Shown: one piece after another, positions 38,216 through 50,300 of the stretch
Layout of the letters: the number at the start of each line of letters is the position of its first letter
How positions within the stretch are numbered: position 1 is the first letter of the stretch
Origin: Woeseiaceae bacterium
GTDB taxonomy: Bacteria > Pseudomonadota > Gammaproteobacteria > Steroidobacterales > Woeseiaceae
Assembly: GCA_028277185.1 (NCBI GenBank)
Contig: JANQGQ010000001.1
Location: forward strand, 1 to 64,000
Reading direction: 5' to 3'
Length of the DNA stretch: 64,000 nucleotides
The notes under the pieces: generated by a model
The model's database searches: none
Seen by the model: the letters and a program-made list of their open reading frames with translations, nothing else
Told to the model about the DNA's origin: nothing
Position numbers and translations under genes: made by a program

Positions 38216-40952
38216 CGAAGAGCATCTCCTGAACGCGGCCGCGGCGTTGCGCCCGCGAATGGGCCGGCGGGTCTTCGGCTCCCTCGCCGTCACCGCGATC
38301 GTACCGGCCCTGCTCGCCATGCTGCTGGCATTCCGATCGGTGAGCGGCCAACTCGAAGACGGTGCCTACGACCGGCTGCACGTCGAAGCGCAAAACTACA
38401 GCCTGAGTGTATACGCGCGTCTCGAACTTGCGCAGCAGCTGCTGGAGCGAGCGGCCGCCACGGGCGCGGTCGACGGCGGCCTCGACCGGTACTTCGATCG
38501 CATCGAACCGTCCGGGAGCAGCGTGCCGAAACTCCTGCTCGAACGAAATGTTGCCTCTGTGGACCCCGCGTCCGCCGCCTCGACTGTCTGGCTGGGTCTT
38601 GCAACCGAGCGCGGCAGCGTTCGTGGCGCCGTTTCGAGTTCTTTCCTTTTCGGCGCGCCGGATCTCTTCCCGCACGGGCTGAGCTTCTGCATTTCGACGA
38701 ACGCCGGAGGCACCGTGTTCTGTCCCGCAGAACTCGATGCGAACGCGCGCGAAGCCTGGCAGTTTGCGGCCCGGCAAAACAGCAGCGGGCGCTTTTCGTG
38801 GCAGGCCGATGACGGCGAGCATCTTGCCGCCTATTTCACGATACCTCTGTTCGACAAGTTCGACACGGAAGGAATCCGGATTGCAGCGGTGCAGCAGAAG
38901 GCAGCCGCGATGGCGCCGGCCGATGGATTCAAGCAGGCAACCCTGCCCGCAATCGCCATCGTCGTGCTGACGACCCTCTGGTTCGGCTACCGGCTCGTTC
39001 GCGGACGGCTGGCAGTCCTCGGCCTGCTGACGGAGAGCGCGTCACGCATGTCGCGGGGCGATCTGGCGACGCCGGTCGAGGTCGAATCCGACGACGAGTT
39101 CGGCACGATCGGCCGGGCATTCGAGCACGCACGCGTCGCCCTCGCTTCGCAGTTCTCCACGCTGAACGCACTGTCGGAGCTGGACAGGGCCATTCTCAAG
39201 GACGCGGACATTGACACGATCTATCGTGCCTGCCTCCGGTACATGGCCGAGATCTTCTCCTGTACGAGCGCCTACGTCGTAGTGCTGCATCACGGGACGA
39301 AGGCCCCGCCGTTCCGCGTGACGTTGACCGGAGAACGCAACACGCAACGCACCGAACTGCCGCATTCGCCGAGCTTCGAGCGACTCGACCAAACCGGCGT
39401 TTCGATACTGGACGACCAGGCCGCAACCGCGATCATTGGCGAAAAAGCCGCCGCAGACCGACCGGCAGGAGCCTACGCCGCCGCACGAGTCGCAAGCCCC
39501 GAAGGAATGGAGACTGCCGTCGTCCTCGGTTTTGCCGACGCTGACGCCGCAACTGCGATTCGACGAAGAATCCTGAGTGACTTTCTCGATCGACTGGCTG
39601 TCGCCCAGCACTCGTTCGAGCGGTCGAAGCGCCTGTATCGGCAAGCGCACTACGACGAGTTGACCGGGCTGCCCAATCGGCAGCTCTTTCTCGATCGACT
39701 CGAACGGCTGGTTGCGCTGGCGGAGCACGGCAGCCAGCAAGCTGCACTCCTGTTCATCGACCTGGACGACTTCAAGTCCGTCAACGACAGTCGGGGGCAC
39801 CCGGTCGGAGATATTCTCCTGCGCCTGAGCGCGCAGAGAATTCGGCAACGGATCACCCGGCGCGACACCGCGGCGAGACTGGGCGGCGACGAATTCGGCG
39901 TCGTGCTTGCCGACGTCGACTCGGCAAGCGACGTGCAGGACATCGCCAACGAGTTCGTCGCAGCGCTTTCCGCTCCGTTCGAAATCGACGGCATTGAACA
40001 CTTTCTCGGCGCCAGCGTAGGTATCGCCATTTCGCCGACGGACGGCACGGATGCCGATACGCTGCTCCGAAAGGCCGACACGGCGATGTACAAGGCCAAG
40101 AGCGACGGTAAGGGGCGGCCGGCCTTCTACGAGGAGAAGCTCAATGCCGAGATCAACGAGCATGTGCGAATCAATACCGATCTCAGACGCGCAATAGAGA
40201 ATGGCGAGTTCGAACTCTATTACCAGCCCAAGCTCTGCCTCGAGAGCGGCCGGATTCACAGCGCGGAAGCCCTGATCCGCTGGCATCATCCGGCTCGGGG
40301 CTTCATTCCCCCGGACCGCTTCATTGGGGTTGCCGAGCGATCCCATCTGATCGTCGATATCGGCGAGTGGGTTGCCGGGGAGGCCGTTCGCCAACTCGCA
40401 AAATGGCAGGCCGACGCGAGGCTGGAGCGGGTCGCCATCAACGTGTCCTACCGGCAGCTCCACGACAGCAACCTCGAAGACCTGCTACACCGACAGGTGT
40501 CGGTCCATGGCCTGAATCCCGCCAGTTTAGAGCTGGAGTTCACGGAATCGATCGCGGCAAGCGGTGTCGATCGCGCGACGGAGGTATTTGGCAGGCTCCG
40601 CTCGAGGGGCTTCCGCGTCGCAATCGACGATTTCGGCACCGGGTACTCGTCGTTCGGCTACCTGACGGACATGACGTTCGACGTCATCAAGATCGACCGC
40701 ATGTTCCTCGAGGATTTTCCTCACAATCCACAAAAACACGCAGTCGTTGCCGGTATCGTTCAGATGGCAAAGAGTCTGGGTAAGGAGACGGTTGCCGAGG
40801 GCGTGGAGCAGCGCGAACAGAGCGAGGCGCTGCGCGATCTGGGTTGCGATACGGTGCAGGGCTACCTCGTCGGCGCTCCGATGTGCGCGCGTGATTTTGA
40901 GGTATACGTCGATGAGTTCGCCCGGGCGGCACCGAGGCGCAAGACAGGCTAG
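38166..40952 (+). CDS. Membrane sensor with GGDEF and EAL domains
   Basis: The protein of up to 928 aa has TM helices near residues 35-56 and 258-277 flanking a periplasmic sensor domain of about 200 residues. HAMP follows to about 325, then a GAF-like region (about 330-480), GGDEF (intact LGGDEF near 573) and EAL (EALIRW near 700, NVSYRQL, DDFGTGYSSFGYL near 820, KIDRMF, ETVAEGVEQ, GYLVGAPM). Both cyclase and phosphodiesterase motifs look complete, so direction of c-di-GMP control is open. The start is uncertain: TTG at 38166 or 38193 or ATG at 38259. It overlaps the pseudopilin gene, suggesting coupled expression. Confidence 0.9.
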   Translation: MSARTTVATLAGPTSTDEEHLLNAAAALRPRMGRRVFGSLAVTAIVPALLAMLLAFRSVSGQLEDGAYDRLHVEAQNYSLSVYARLELAQQLLERAAATGAVDGGLDRYFDRIEPSGSSVPKLLLERNVASVDPASAASTVWLGLATERGSVRGAVSSSFLFGAPDLFPHGLSFCISTNAGGTVFCPAELDANAREAWQFAARQNSSGRFSWQADDGEHLAAYFTIPLFDKFDTEGIRIAAVQQKAAAMAPADGFKQATLPAIAIVVLTTLWFGYRLVRGRLAVLGLLTESASRMSRGDLATPVEVESDDEFGTIGRAFEHARVALASQFSTLNALSELDRAILKDADIDTIYRACLRYMAEIFSCTSAYVVVLHHGTKAPPFRVTLTGERNTQRTELPHSPSFERLDQTGVSILDDQAATAIIGEKAAADRPAGAYAAARVASPEGMETAVVLGFADADAATAIRRRILSDFLDRLAVAQHSFERSKRLYRQAHYDELTGLPNRQLFLDRLERLVALAEHGSQQAALLFIDLDDFKSVNDSRGHPVGDILLRLSAQRIRQRITRRDTAARLGGDEFGVVLADVDSASDVQDIANEFVAALSAPFEIDGIEHFLGASVGIAISPTDGTDADTLLRKADTAMYKAKSDGKGRPAFYEEKLNAEINEHVRINTDLRRAIENGEFELYYQPKLCLESGRIHSAEALIRWHHPARGFIPPDRFIGVAERSHLIVDIGEWVAGEAVRQLAKWQADARLERVAINVSYRQLHDSNLEDLLHRQVSVHGLNPASLELEFTESIAASGVDRATEVFGRLRSRGFRVAIDDFGTGYSSFGYLTDMTFDVIKIDRMFLEDFPHNPQKHAVVAGIVQMAKSLGKETVAEGVEQREQSEALRDLGCDTVQGYLVGAPMCARDFEVYVDEFARAAPRRKTG

Positions 40953-42145
40953 AGCGGGTCCCGGTCGGCGAGCGGCTTGCGCTCCGGACCGAAACCGGCC
41001 AGAAGCAGCCACCCGACCGCAAGCGCCGCGCACAGCAGGAATACGGCATCCGGACCCGCGGCGAGAAACCGTCCGCCGAGCAAACCGCCGGCGAAGATGC
41101 CGAGAAACTGCGCCGTCGAGAACACACCCAGCGACGCGCCGCGGACCGCCTCGTTGGCCTCGGTAGAGAGCCGCGCCGGCAGTCCCGCCTCGAGAAAGTT
41201 GAAGCCGCCGAAGAACAGGGCAAGCGCAATGATGACGGCGGCGACCGAGGAGCCGCCGAACGCGAACATCAACTCCGCTACGACGATCAGGGCGATCGCA
41301 AACTTGAGATGGACGCTTCGGCCCTGCCGGTCGTCGCGGACGATCAGCCGCACGGTTATCGCCAGCGACACGGCAAGCGCCGTCAGATAGACCATCCAGT
41401 GCTTCGTCAGCGGCAGGTCGAGCTGCTGACTCAGAAGAAACGGCAGCGCGACGAAGCTTGCCGTCAATATGGCGTGCAGGAGAAAGACGTACAGATCCAG
41501 CCGCAACAAGTCCGGCTTCAGCGCGGGTTTCAGCGAATACGTCGCCCGCGGGACGGGCTGTTCGACCCTGGGCAGGGCGAACAGCAGCAGCACCGCAAGC
41601 AGGGCCGCCACGGCCGCCGCGAAGAACACGCCCTGCACGCCCGCGCTGGCGGCAATCACGGGCCCGGTAATCACCGCGATCATGAACGCGACGCCGAAGC
41701 CGATACCGTAGACGGCAAGCGAGCGGGTCCGCACGCTGTCGCGGGTCGCATCGGCAATGAACGCAACGAGCGCGGCCGATATGGCGCCGGCGCCCTGCAT
41801 CAGGCGGCCGGCGATCACGCCGTAGATGGAATCGCTCGTCGCCGCGACGATGCTGCCCGCCGCCAGCAGCAGCAACGCCGCCGCGATCACCGGTACCCGG
41901 CCGATGCGGTCCGACAGAATACCGAGCGGTATCTGCATCCCCGCCTGCGTCAGGCCGTAGGCGCCAACCGCCAGCCCGATCAGAAGCGGCGTGGCGTCGT
42001 CGAAGCGAGCCGCATAGACCGACAGCACGGGCAACAGCGCGAACACACCGAACATGCGCAGCATCGCGATCAGCGCCGCGAGGAAGACGACGCGCTTTTC
42101 GACCGGCAGAAAACCGGCAAAGAAGCCCTTGCCGCCTTCGCTCAT
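40949..42145 (-). CDS. MFS transporter
   Basis: The 398-aa protein has about 12 hydrophobic segments and the MFS loop motif GILSDRIGRVPVI between helices 2 and 3. It resembles the YajR/arabinose-efflux-like drug transporters that sit divergently from uvrA in many gammaproteobacteria. Substrate unknown. It converges on the GGDEF/EAL gene with a 4-base overlap and is divergent from uvrA. Confidence 0.9.
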   Translation of the reverse strand: MSEGGKGFFAGFLPVEKRVVFLAALIAMLRMFGVFALLPVLSVYAARFDDATPLLIGLAVGAYGLTQAGMQIPLGILSDRIGRVPVIAAALLLLAAGSIVAATSDSIYGVIAGRLMQGAGAISAALVAFIADATRDSVRTRSLAVYGIGFGVAFMIAVITGPVIAASAGVQGVFFAAAVAALLAVLLLFALPRVEQPVPRATYSLKPALKPDLLRLDLYVFLLHAILTASFVALPFLLSQQLDLPLTKHWMVYLTALAVSLAITVRLIVRDDRQGRSVHLKFAIALIVVAELMFAFGGSSVAAVIIALALFFGGFNFLEAGLPARLSTEANEAVRGASLGVFSTAQFLGIFAGGLLGGRFLAAGPDAVFLLCAALAVGWLLLAGFGPERKPLADRDPL

Positions 42146-42257
42146 CCGCCCACCGCGTTGGCCGTTAAGCGTTCCGGAATCAGTGACTTGTCCATGTACT
42201 CAATTCAGTCCTGAAAAGCGGTGCCGCCGGCGCCGCCTGTATCCGTATGTAACGCCT

Positions 42258-42287
42258 TTGCAGTGTCTGGCGGCGGCCGCGTATATT
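42258..42287 (+). promoter_or_regulatory. Candidate uvrA promoter
   Basis: TTGCAG (42258-42263) and TATATT (42282-42287) are 18 bases apart, 59 bases before the uvrA ATG. I see no clear LexA site (CTGT-N8-ACAG) overlapping it, so SOS control of uvrA cannot be supported from this sequence. Confidence 0.5.
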
Positions 42288-42346
42288 AGCAGGTTGGTTC
42301 TCGCTGACCCTCCCCCATATCCGGTTTCTTTGACGCAGACTCTCCG

Positions 42347-45193
<2,847 letters not shown>

Positions 45194-45213
45194 CCCGTCA
45201 GGCCACCCTAAAT

Positions 45214-45259
45214 GGTGTCTGACACCTTTTTGCGAAAAGGCAAAAAGGTGTCAGACACC
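45214..45259. repeat. 20-bp-arm palindromic REP-like element between uvrA and ATP-grasp gene
   Basis: GGTGTCTGACACCTTTTTGC (45214-45233) pairs exactly with 45240-45259 around a 6-base loop. Its right arm contains the last codons and TGA stop of the convergent ATP-grasp gene. With T runs on both strands it can act as a bidirectional terminator. Confidence 0.92.
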
Positions 45260-46123
45260 GGCCGACGTCCGGTGCGCCGCGTCGAGTGCGCGGGCGAACC
45301 GCCGCGGCGATTCCGGATCGAGGCGAAAATAGAGGGACGGTTCGATGAGCTCCAGTTCCATGAGCCAGAAGCCGCCGTCGTTGCCGCGGACATAGTCGGC
45401 CCGCGCGTACACCGGCGCCGGGGACAGGTCCGCCAACGCCGATCCGGCGAGGCGACGCAAATCGGCGGCGGGCTCCACGGCGGCATGTTCGGCACCATGT
45501 TCTTCCTGCGAGCGAAAATCGCCCGCCTTCGGCCGCTTGAGTATCGCGTGGCTGTAGTCGCCGCCGAAGTAGAACAGCGAGTATTCTCCCTCGCTCCGGA
45601 TCGACTCGGCGAACGGCTGGACGAAGAGCGGCCGGTCGACGAAGCTCTGCGCGATCCCGTCCGCGGGCGCATCGCGCCCGAGTACGTAGGTGTGGTCGGC
45701 GTTGGCGCCAACCTGCGGCTTGACCACGACACGGCCTGTGTCGAATGCGTCGAGCGCCCGCTCGACGAGACCGTCTTCCCAGCGTTCGAACCAGAGGCTC
45801 GGCACGATCGCCACGCCGCGCTCCCCGAGTTCCGCGAGATAGCGCTTATCCAGGTTCCACCGCACGAGCGCCAGCGGGTTGACGAGCAGCGCGCGGGACT
45901 CTTCGATGCGCGCAAGGACCTCGAGGAAGCCGTTCGGATCGTCCTGGTAATCCCACGGCGTCGCGATATACACCAGGTCGTAAGCATCCCAGTCCGCGTC
46001 CCGCGCGCGCCACGAAACGCTTTCGACCCGCCAGCCGAGCGCCGCAAGCGGCGGAATCGACAGCTCCGCATCGCTCACGAACGCGGACAGATCGTCCATG
46101 GTCAGGTAGGCACAGCGCTTCAT
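45251..46123 (-). CDS. ATP-grasp domain protein
   Basis: The 290-aa protein has an N-terminal region with DLVYIATPWDYQDDPNGFLEVL, a middle with GRVVVKPQVGANADHTYVL (ATP-binding lysine) and a C-terminal metal-site region YFGGDYSHAILKRPKAGDFR and WLMELELIEPSLYF. This pattern matches the RimK/DcsG-like ATP-grasp proteins that ligate carboxylates to amines, of which many have no assigned substrate. It is divergent from the YeiH gene. The C-terminal codons GV-stop come from the palindromic repeat, so the end of the protein was shaped by that element. Confidence 0.8.
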   Translation of the reverse strand: MKRCAYLTMDDLSAFVSDAELSIPPLAALGWRVESVSWRARDADWDAYDLVYIATPWDYQDDPNGFLEVLARIEESRALLVNPLALVRWNLDKRYLAELGERGVAIVPSLWFERWEDGLVERALDAFDTGRVVVKPQVGANADHTYVLGRDAPADGIAQSFVDRPLFVQPFAESIRSEGEYSLFYFGGDYSHAILKRPKAGDFRSQEEHGAEHAAVEPAADLRRLAGSALADLSPAPVYARADYVRGNDGGFWLMELELIEPSLYFRLDPESPRRFARALDAAHRTSAGV

Positions 46124-46231
46124 CGGGTCGGTCTCTTACGGTCGGACGGCGCGATGATACCTTCAGAGCCGGTGACAGCGCGCACCCCGCCCGCGTAGAC
46201 TCTCGCGCGCGCGTTGGGGGAAGAATTGCGA

Positions 46232-47233
46232 ATGAGAGTCCCGGTCATATCGAAAGAGCTGCTGGACCGTCTGCTGCCGGGTCTGATGCTGGCCGTCATG
46301 ATCGCGCTGGCGGTGCGCTTCGTCAGCGAGCATCTCGGCGGTCCGGCCATGCTCTATGCACTGCTGTTCGGCATGGCCTTCAACTTTCTGTGCGAAGACG
46401 AACGCTTCACCGGCGGCATCCGCTTCGCAAGCCGCACGTTGCTGCGCCTCGGCGTCGCACTGCTCGGTCTGCGGATCACGGTTGCCGAGGTCGCCGACCT
46501 CGGCTGGCCCGTCGTGGCCCTCGTGGTCGCCGGCGTGCTCGTGACGATACTCGGCGGCTGGGCGATCGGCCGTGCCTGCGGGCTCGGCAACGAGCACTCG
46601 GTGCTGTCGGCGGGTTCGGTGGCAATTTGTGGCGCGTCCGCGGCGCTGGCCATCTCATCGGTGCTGCCCGAACACAAGCATCGGGAGCGCAACACGATCC
46701 TGACGGTCGCCGCCGTGACCGCGCTGAGCACGGTGGCGATGGTCGTCTACCCCGTGTTCGTCACGACCCTGGAACTCGACCACCAGACGGCCGGCGTGTT
46801 CCTCGGCGCGACGATTCACGACGTCGCCCAAGTCGTGGGCGCCGGCTACATCATCTCGCCCGAAACCGGCGAGACCTCGACGCTCGTCAAGCTCATGCGC
46901 GTCGCCTGTCTGGTCCCGGTCGTGCTCGTGCTGTCGCTGATATTCGCGAAGCGAGCGTCCGCGGACGGCAATCGCGAACCGCTGCTGCCGCTGTTCCTGA
47001 TCGCCTTCGTCGCCCTCGTGATCGTCAACAGTCTGGGCTGGGTGCCCGACCCCGTCCATGCAGTCGTCACCCCGCTCTCGAGCTGGTGCCTGCTTGCGGC
47101 CGTGGCGGCGCTCGGCGTCAAGACCTCGCTCAAGGCGCTGGCCGAGGTCGGCCCGGCGCCGATCGCCGCCATCGTCCTGCAGACCCTGCTGATCGCCGCG
47201 TTCGTGCTGGCCGGGCTCCTGCTGCTGCGCTAG
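46232..47233 (+). CDS. YeiH-family putative sulfate exporter
   Basis: The 333-aa membrane protein has about 10 hydrophobic segments. LRLGVALLGLRITVAEVADLG, SVAICGASAALAISSVLP and GVFLGATIHDVAQVVGAGY are PF03601 signatures. The ATG at 46232 has GGGGGAAG 7 bases upstream and is preferred over the TTG at 46214. The family is annotated as putative sulfate export; direct evidence is thin. The stop codon overlaps the start of the palindromic element at 47232. Confidence 0.88.
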   Translation: MRVPVISKELLDRLLPGLMLAVMIALAVRFVSEHLGGPAMLYALLFGMAFNFLCEDERFTGGIRFASRTLLRLGVALLGLRITVAEVADLGWPVVALVVAGVLVTILGGWAIGRACGLGNEHSVLSAGSVAICGASAALAISSVLPEHKHRERNTILTVAAVTALSTVAMVVYPVFVTTLELDHQTAGVFLGATIHDVAQVVGAGYIISPETGETSTLVKLMRVACLVPVVLVLSLIFAKRASADGNREPLLPLFLIAFVALVIVNSLGWVPDPVHAVVTPLSSWCLLAAVAALGVKTSLKALAEVGPAPIAAIVLQTLLIAAFVLAGLLLLR

Positions 47234-47300
47234 TGTCCAAAAAGGTGTCAGACCCCTTTTTGCTTAAGGCAAAAAGGGGTCTGACACCTTTTTGGACACT
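47232..47300. repeat. Perfect 32-bp inverted repeat with REP-like core
   Basis: The arms 47232-47263 and 47269-47300 are exact reverse complements over 32 bases around the loop TTAAG. The core is AAAAAGGTGTCAGACCCC. It fills the gap between the convergent YeiH gene and the large membrane protein gene and should terminate transcription from both sides. Confidence 0.93.
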
Positions 47301-47308
47301 TTCCTGGG

Positions 47309-50300
47309 CTATGCCTGAACGCGCTCCCGGCCGCGCCACAGACCGTCCCGCGCGAACACGGACCACACCCATGGCAGCCAGCGAAGCAGCGCCAGGCTGA
47401 GCCACAGCGCCCAGCCGAGGATCAGCGCCTTGTAGGTCCACAGCGGCAGCGAGATCGCGCTGCCGGTCGGCAGCACGCCGGCGACACGATCCGTGAACCA
47501 GCGAAGTTCGAACGCGTTCGAGCCGTTGCCCGCTACGTGCATGTCCGGCGTCCCGAGCAGACCTCCGGGCAGGCTTGCGAGGATCGACCCGAGCGCAATG
47601 ACGGTCAACAGCGCGAACGCGATCTGCAGCAGGTCGAAACGCCACCACGACAGATCGGGCGACCAGCGCTCTCGCAGGGCCGTCAACAGCAACCACCCCG
47701 CGACGACCGCGAGAACCGGCCAGTTGAAGGTACTGAAGCCGAGGCCGAGCAGCAGCCAGTGACGCGTCTTGAGCGGCGTCAGGCCGGTCCGACCGAGCAG
47801 TACGGCAAGCAGTGCCAGCACCAGGAGTTCCGACCAGTACAGCACGGCCGGTCCCAGCCTCGGCCCGGTCGTCAGAAGCAGCCAGCGGCTCTGGTCGGGC
47901 GCAAGCGTTACCTCGACGTTGCCCGCCGGCGCGCCGAGATCGACCTCGGGCGTCGCCGTGACGAAACCGGACCCGCGCGGCTCGCGAAACCCGACGGCCA
48001 CGGAATGCGCGCCCGGCAGGATCGGCAGCGTCAGCGTGCCGTCGACGAGCTCGAGCGGCTCCTCGTCGCCGTCCACCGCCACCGAGACGAGTTCGGCACC
48101 CGCCGGAAGCCGCAGGACGTGCTGATCGCCGCGCGTCGCCCGGTAGTCGATCTCGAGTCGCGACTCGACGAGGCGCCGCCCGGCGCGGGACACGAGGGTC
48201 GCCGAGTCGATCGCGAGGACGTCGCCTTCGGCGGCTTCCGGCCGGCGCGCGGCGAGAGTCACGGACTCGCCGGGCCGCGGGCGAAACTCCACGAGCCTCG
48301 CCCCCGAGGACTCGCTGCGATTGAGCGTCTCCGGCAGTCCCTCGAAGTCGACGTTCCAGATGGCGCCGATCGCAAACACCCAGGTCTCGGCCGCACTCTG
48401 TCCGTCGCCCGACTCGAGCGTAAGCGACGCCGTCGACGGCAGCCGGGACTGCCAGCTGACCTGCCTCTGCCCCGGCCCCATCGCGACGCTGGCAACGCCC
48501 TCGTCCACGCGGAGCGATTCCGTCAGCACGGACTCGCCGTTGATGAGCGGCAACGACACTTCCAACGCACCGCTGCCCGGCGCCACGCGGGTCACCGTCG
48601 TAGTTGCAAGCCAATCGATGCCCATGTCGATACGACGCTGGACCCGGACGAAAGCCGGAAAGCGGCTGCTCTCCCAGACGACGTCGGGACTGTCGTCCGT
48701 CCGAATCCGATCGAGCGTGAGGCTGCCGCCGGCGAGGCGCCTCTCCGTCACGCCGGCAACCGACCAGCCGTTCGCCGTCACGTCGATCGAGCGCGGCGGC
48801 TCCGGGAACGGCACCGTGACGCTGTTGGCCGCCGGCAGCGGCCCGGAGAGTCTCAGCGTATGCTGGCCGGGCGGCACGATAACGGTAAGGCGGTTCCGTT
48901 CGCGCGCCATCGCGTCGACGTTCCGACCGTCCAGCGTCAGCGCGACGGGACGCCAGTCGCCGTCCAGACCCGGCACCGGGAGCGCCGCCTCGACGCTTGC
49001 GTGCACGTCGAGTTCGATGCTCAGCGAACCGGGCTCCGCTGCCACGCGCGCCGCAACGATGTCGGCGCAGCGAGGCTCGCACGGTAACGGCGCCGTCAAG
49101 CGCTGACGCAACTCGTCGAGGAGGTTGCGGTCGGGAATGTCCGCGGCGGCCGGTGCCGGCGCGAGGGCCGCGCCCAACATCGTGGCAAGCACGGCAAGCG
49201 GCAGAATCGCGGCTGCCTTGCGGCCGAACTCGAGACCGCCGGGAAGGCGCCAGCGTCGGTTGGCCGCTTCGGCGACGAAATACGCCGCAAAGAGCCCCAG
49301 AAGCCCCACCGCCGCAAACCGCCACAGCGACACCAGCCACTGCGGCATCACAATGAGTCGAAACGCCTGGCTGGTTTCGACCGGCCCGCTCCACTCGAGG
49401 TCGTAACGGTTCCAGGACCACTCAGGGATTCCCGGCCCGGCCTGCACGAGCGCGCCGGGCTCGTAGCGGCTGAACACCCGGCCAGGCGCGAGCATCGAGC
49501 CCGTGACGACGATCTCGTCGAGACTGTCTGCCAACACCGCGGCATCTGTCGGCTGCTCGCGCCGCAGGTATTGACGTGCCTCTTCGAGCTCCATCTCCGG
49601 CGCCGCCGCCGGAAACACGGGAACGCCGGGCATCGCGTACAGGCCCCGATCGAGCTGCGGATACAGTCCGGCGCGCAGCTGCTCGGCGGCGAACGGCACT
49701 AGCGCGATCGCGAGCGCCAGCAAGCCGACGTAGAAGTAGCCGCGAAGCAGTGCGCGCAGCCGACCGGCGGGAGCGACCCGCAGCAGCGCAAGCGTCGCGA
49801 GCAGGTTGAGCCAGAGCCAGGCCGGCGACCCGGTCTCGTGATAGCTCAGAACGAGACCGGCTCCCGCGACGACGCCGCCCGCCGGGCCGAACAGCTTGAA
49901 GGCCGCCGCCGCGATGATCAGCACGAGGAAGATGTCGAGTAGCTGCCACTCGCCGATCCAGCTGCCGCGGGCGACGTCGGCGCCAGGCGCTGCAAGCAGG
50001 CGCTGACCGGGCGGCAGGTTCAGCTGGGTCGCGACACTCGCGAAGCGGCCTTCCCAGCCGGTTACGGGCAGCCTGCCCTGGCGGTCGATGCGTGCGAGCG
50101 ACTCGACGTCGATGTGAGTCTGCCGGATCTCGATCCCGCGGCCGGCGTCCGAGACGGTCACGAGCAGCTCCTCGTCGTCGCTCCGGGCGGCAAGCAGCTC
50201 GAACGGCGGCGGCATGTCGAGCCGCCAGTCGCGGCGCATCTCGCCGCCGATCCGGTCGCGGACCAGCATGCCGTCGCCGTCGAAGTCCAGCCACAGCCGT

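Noticed and set aside
42146-42346. LexA operator upstream of uvrA
   Set aside because: No CTGT-N8-ACAG-like palindrome was found near the candidate promoter.
47130-49421. 763-codon frame overlapping the large membrane protein and YeiH gene
   Set aside because: Arg/Ala/Gly-rich translation typical of out-of-frame G+C-rich sequence; it crosses the palindrome and two real genes.
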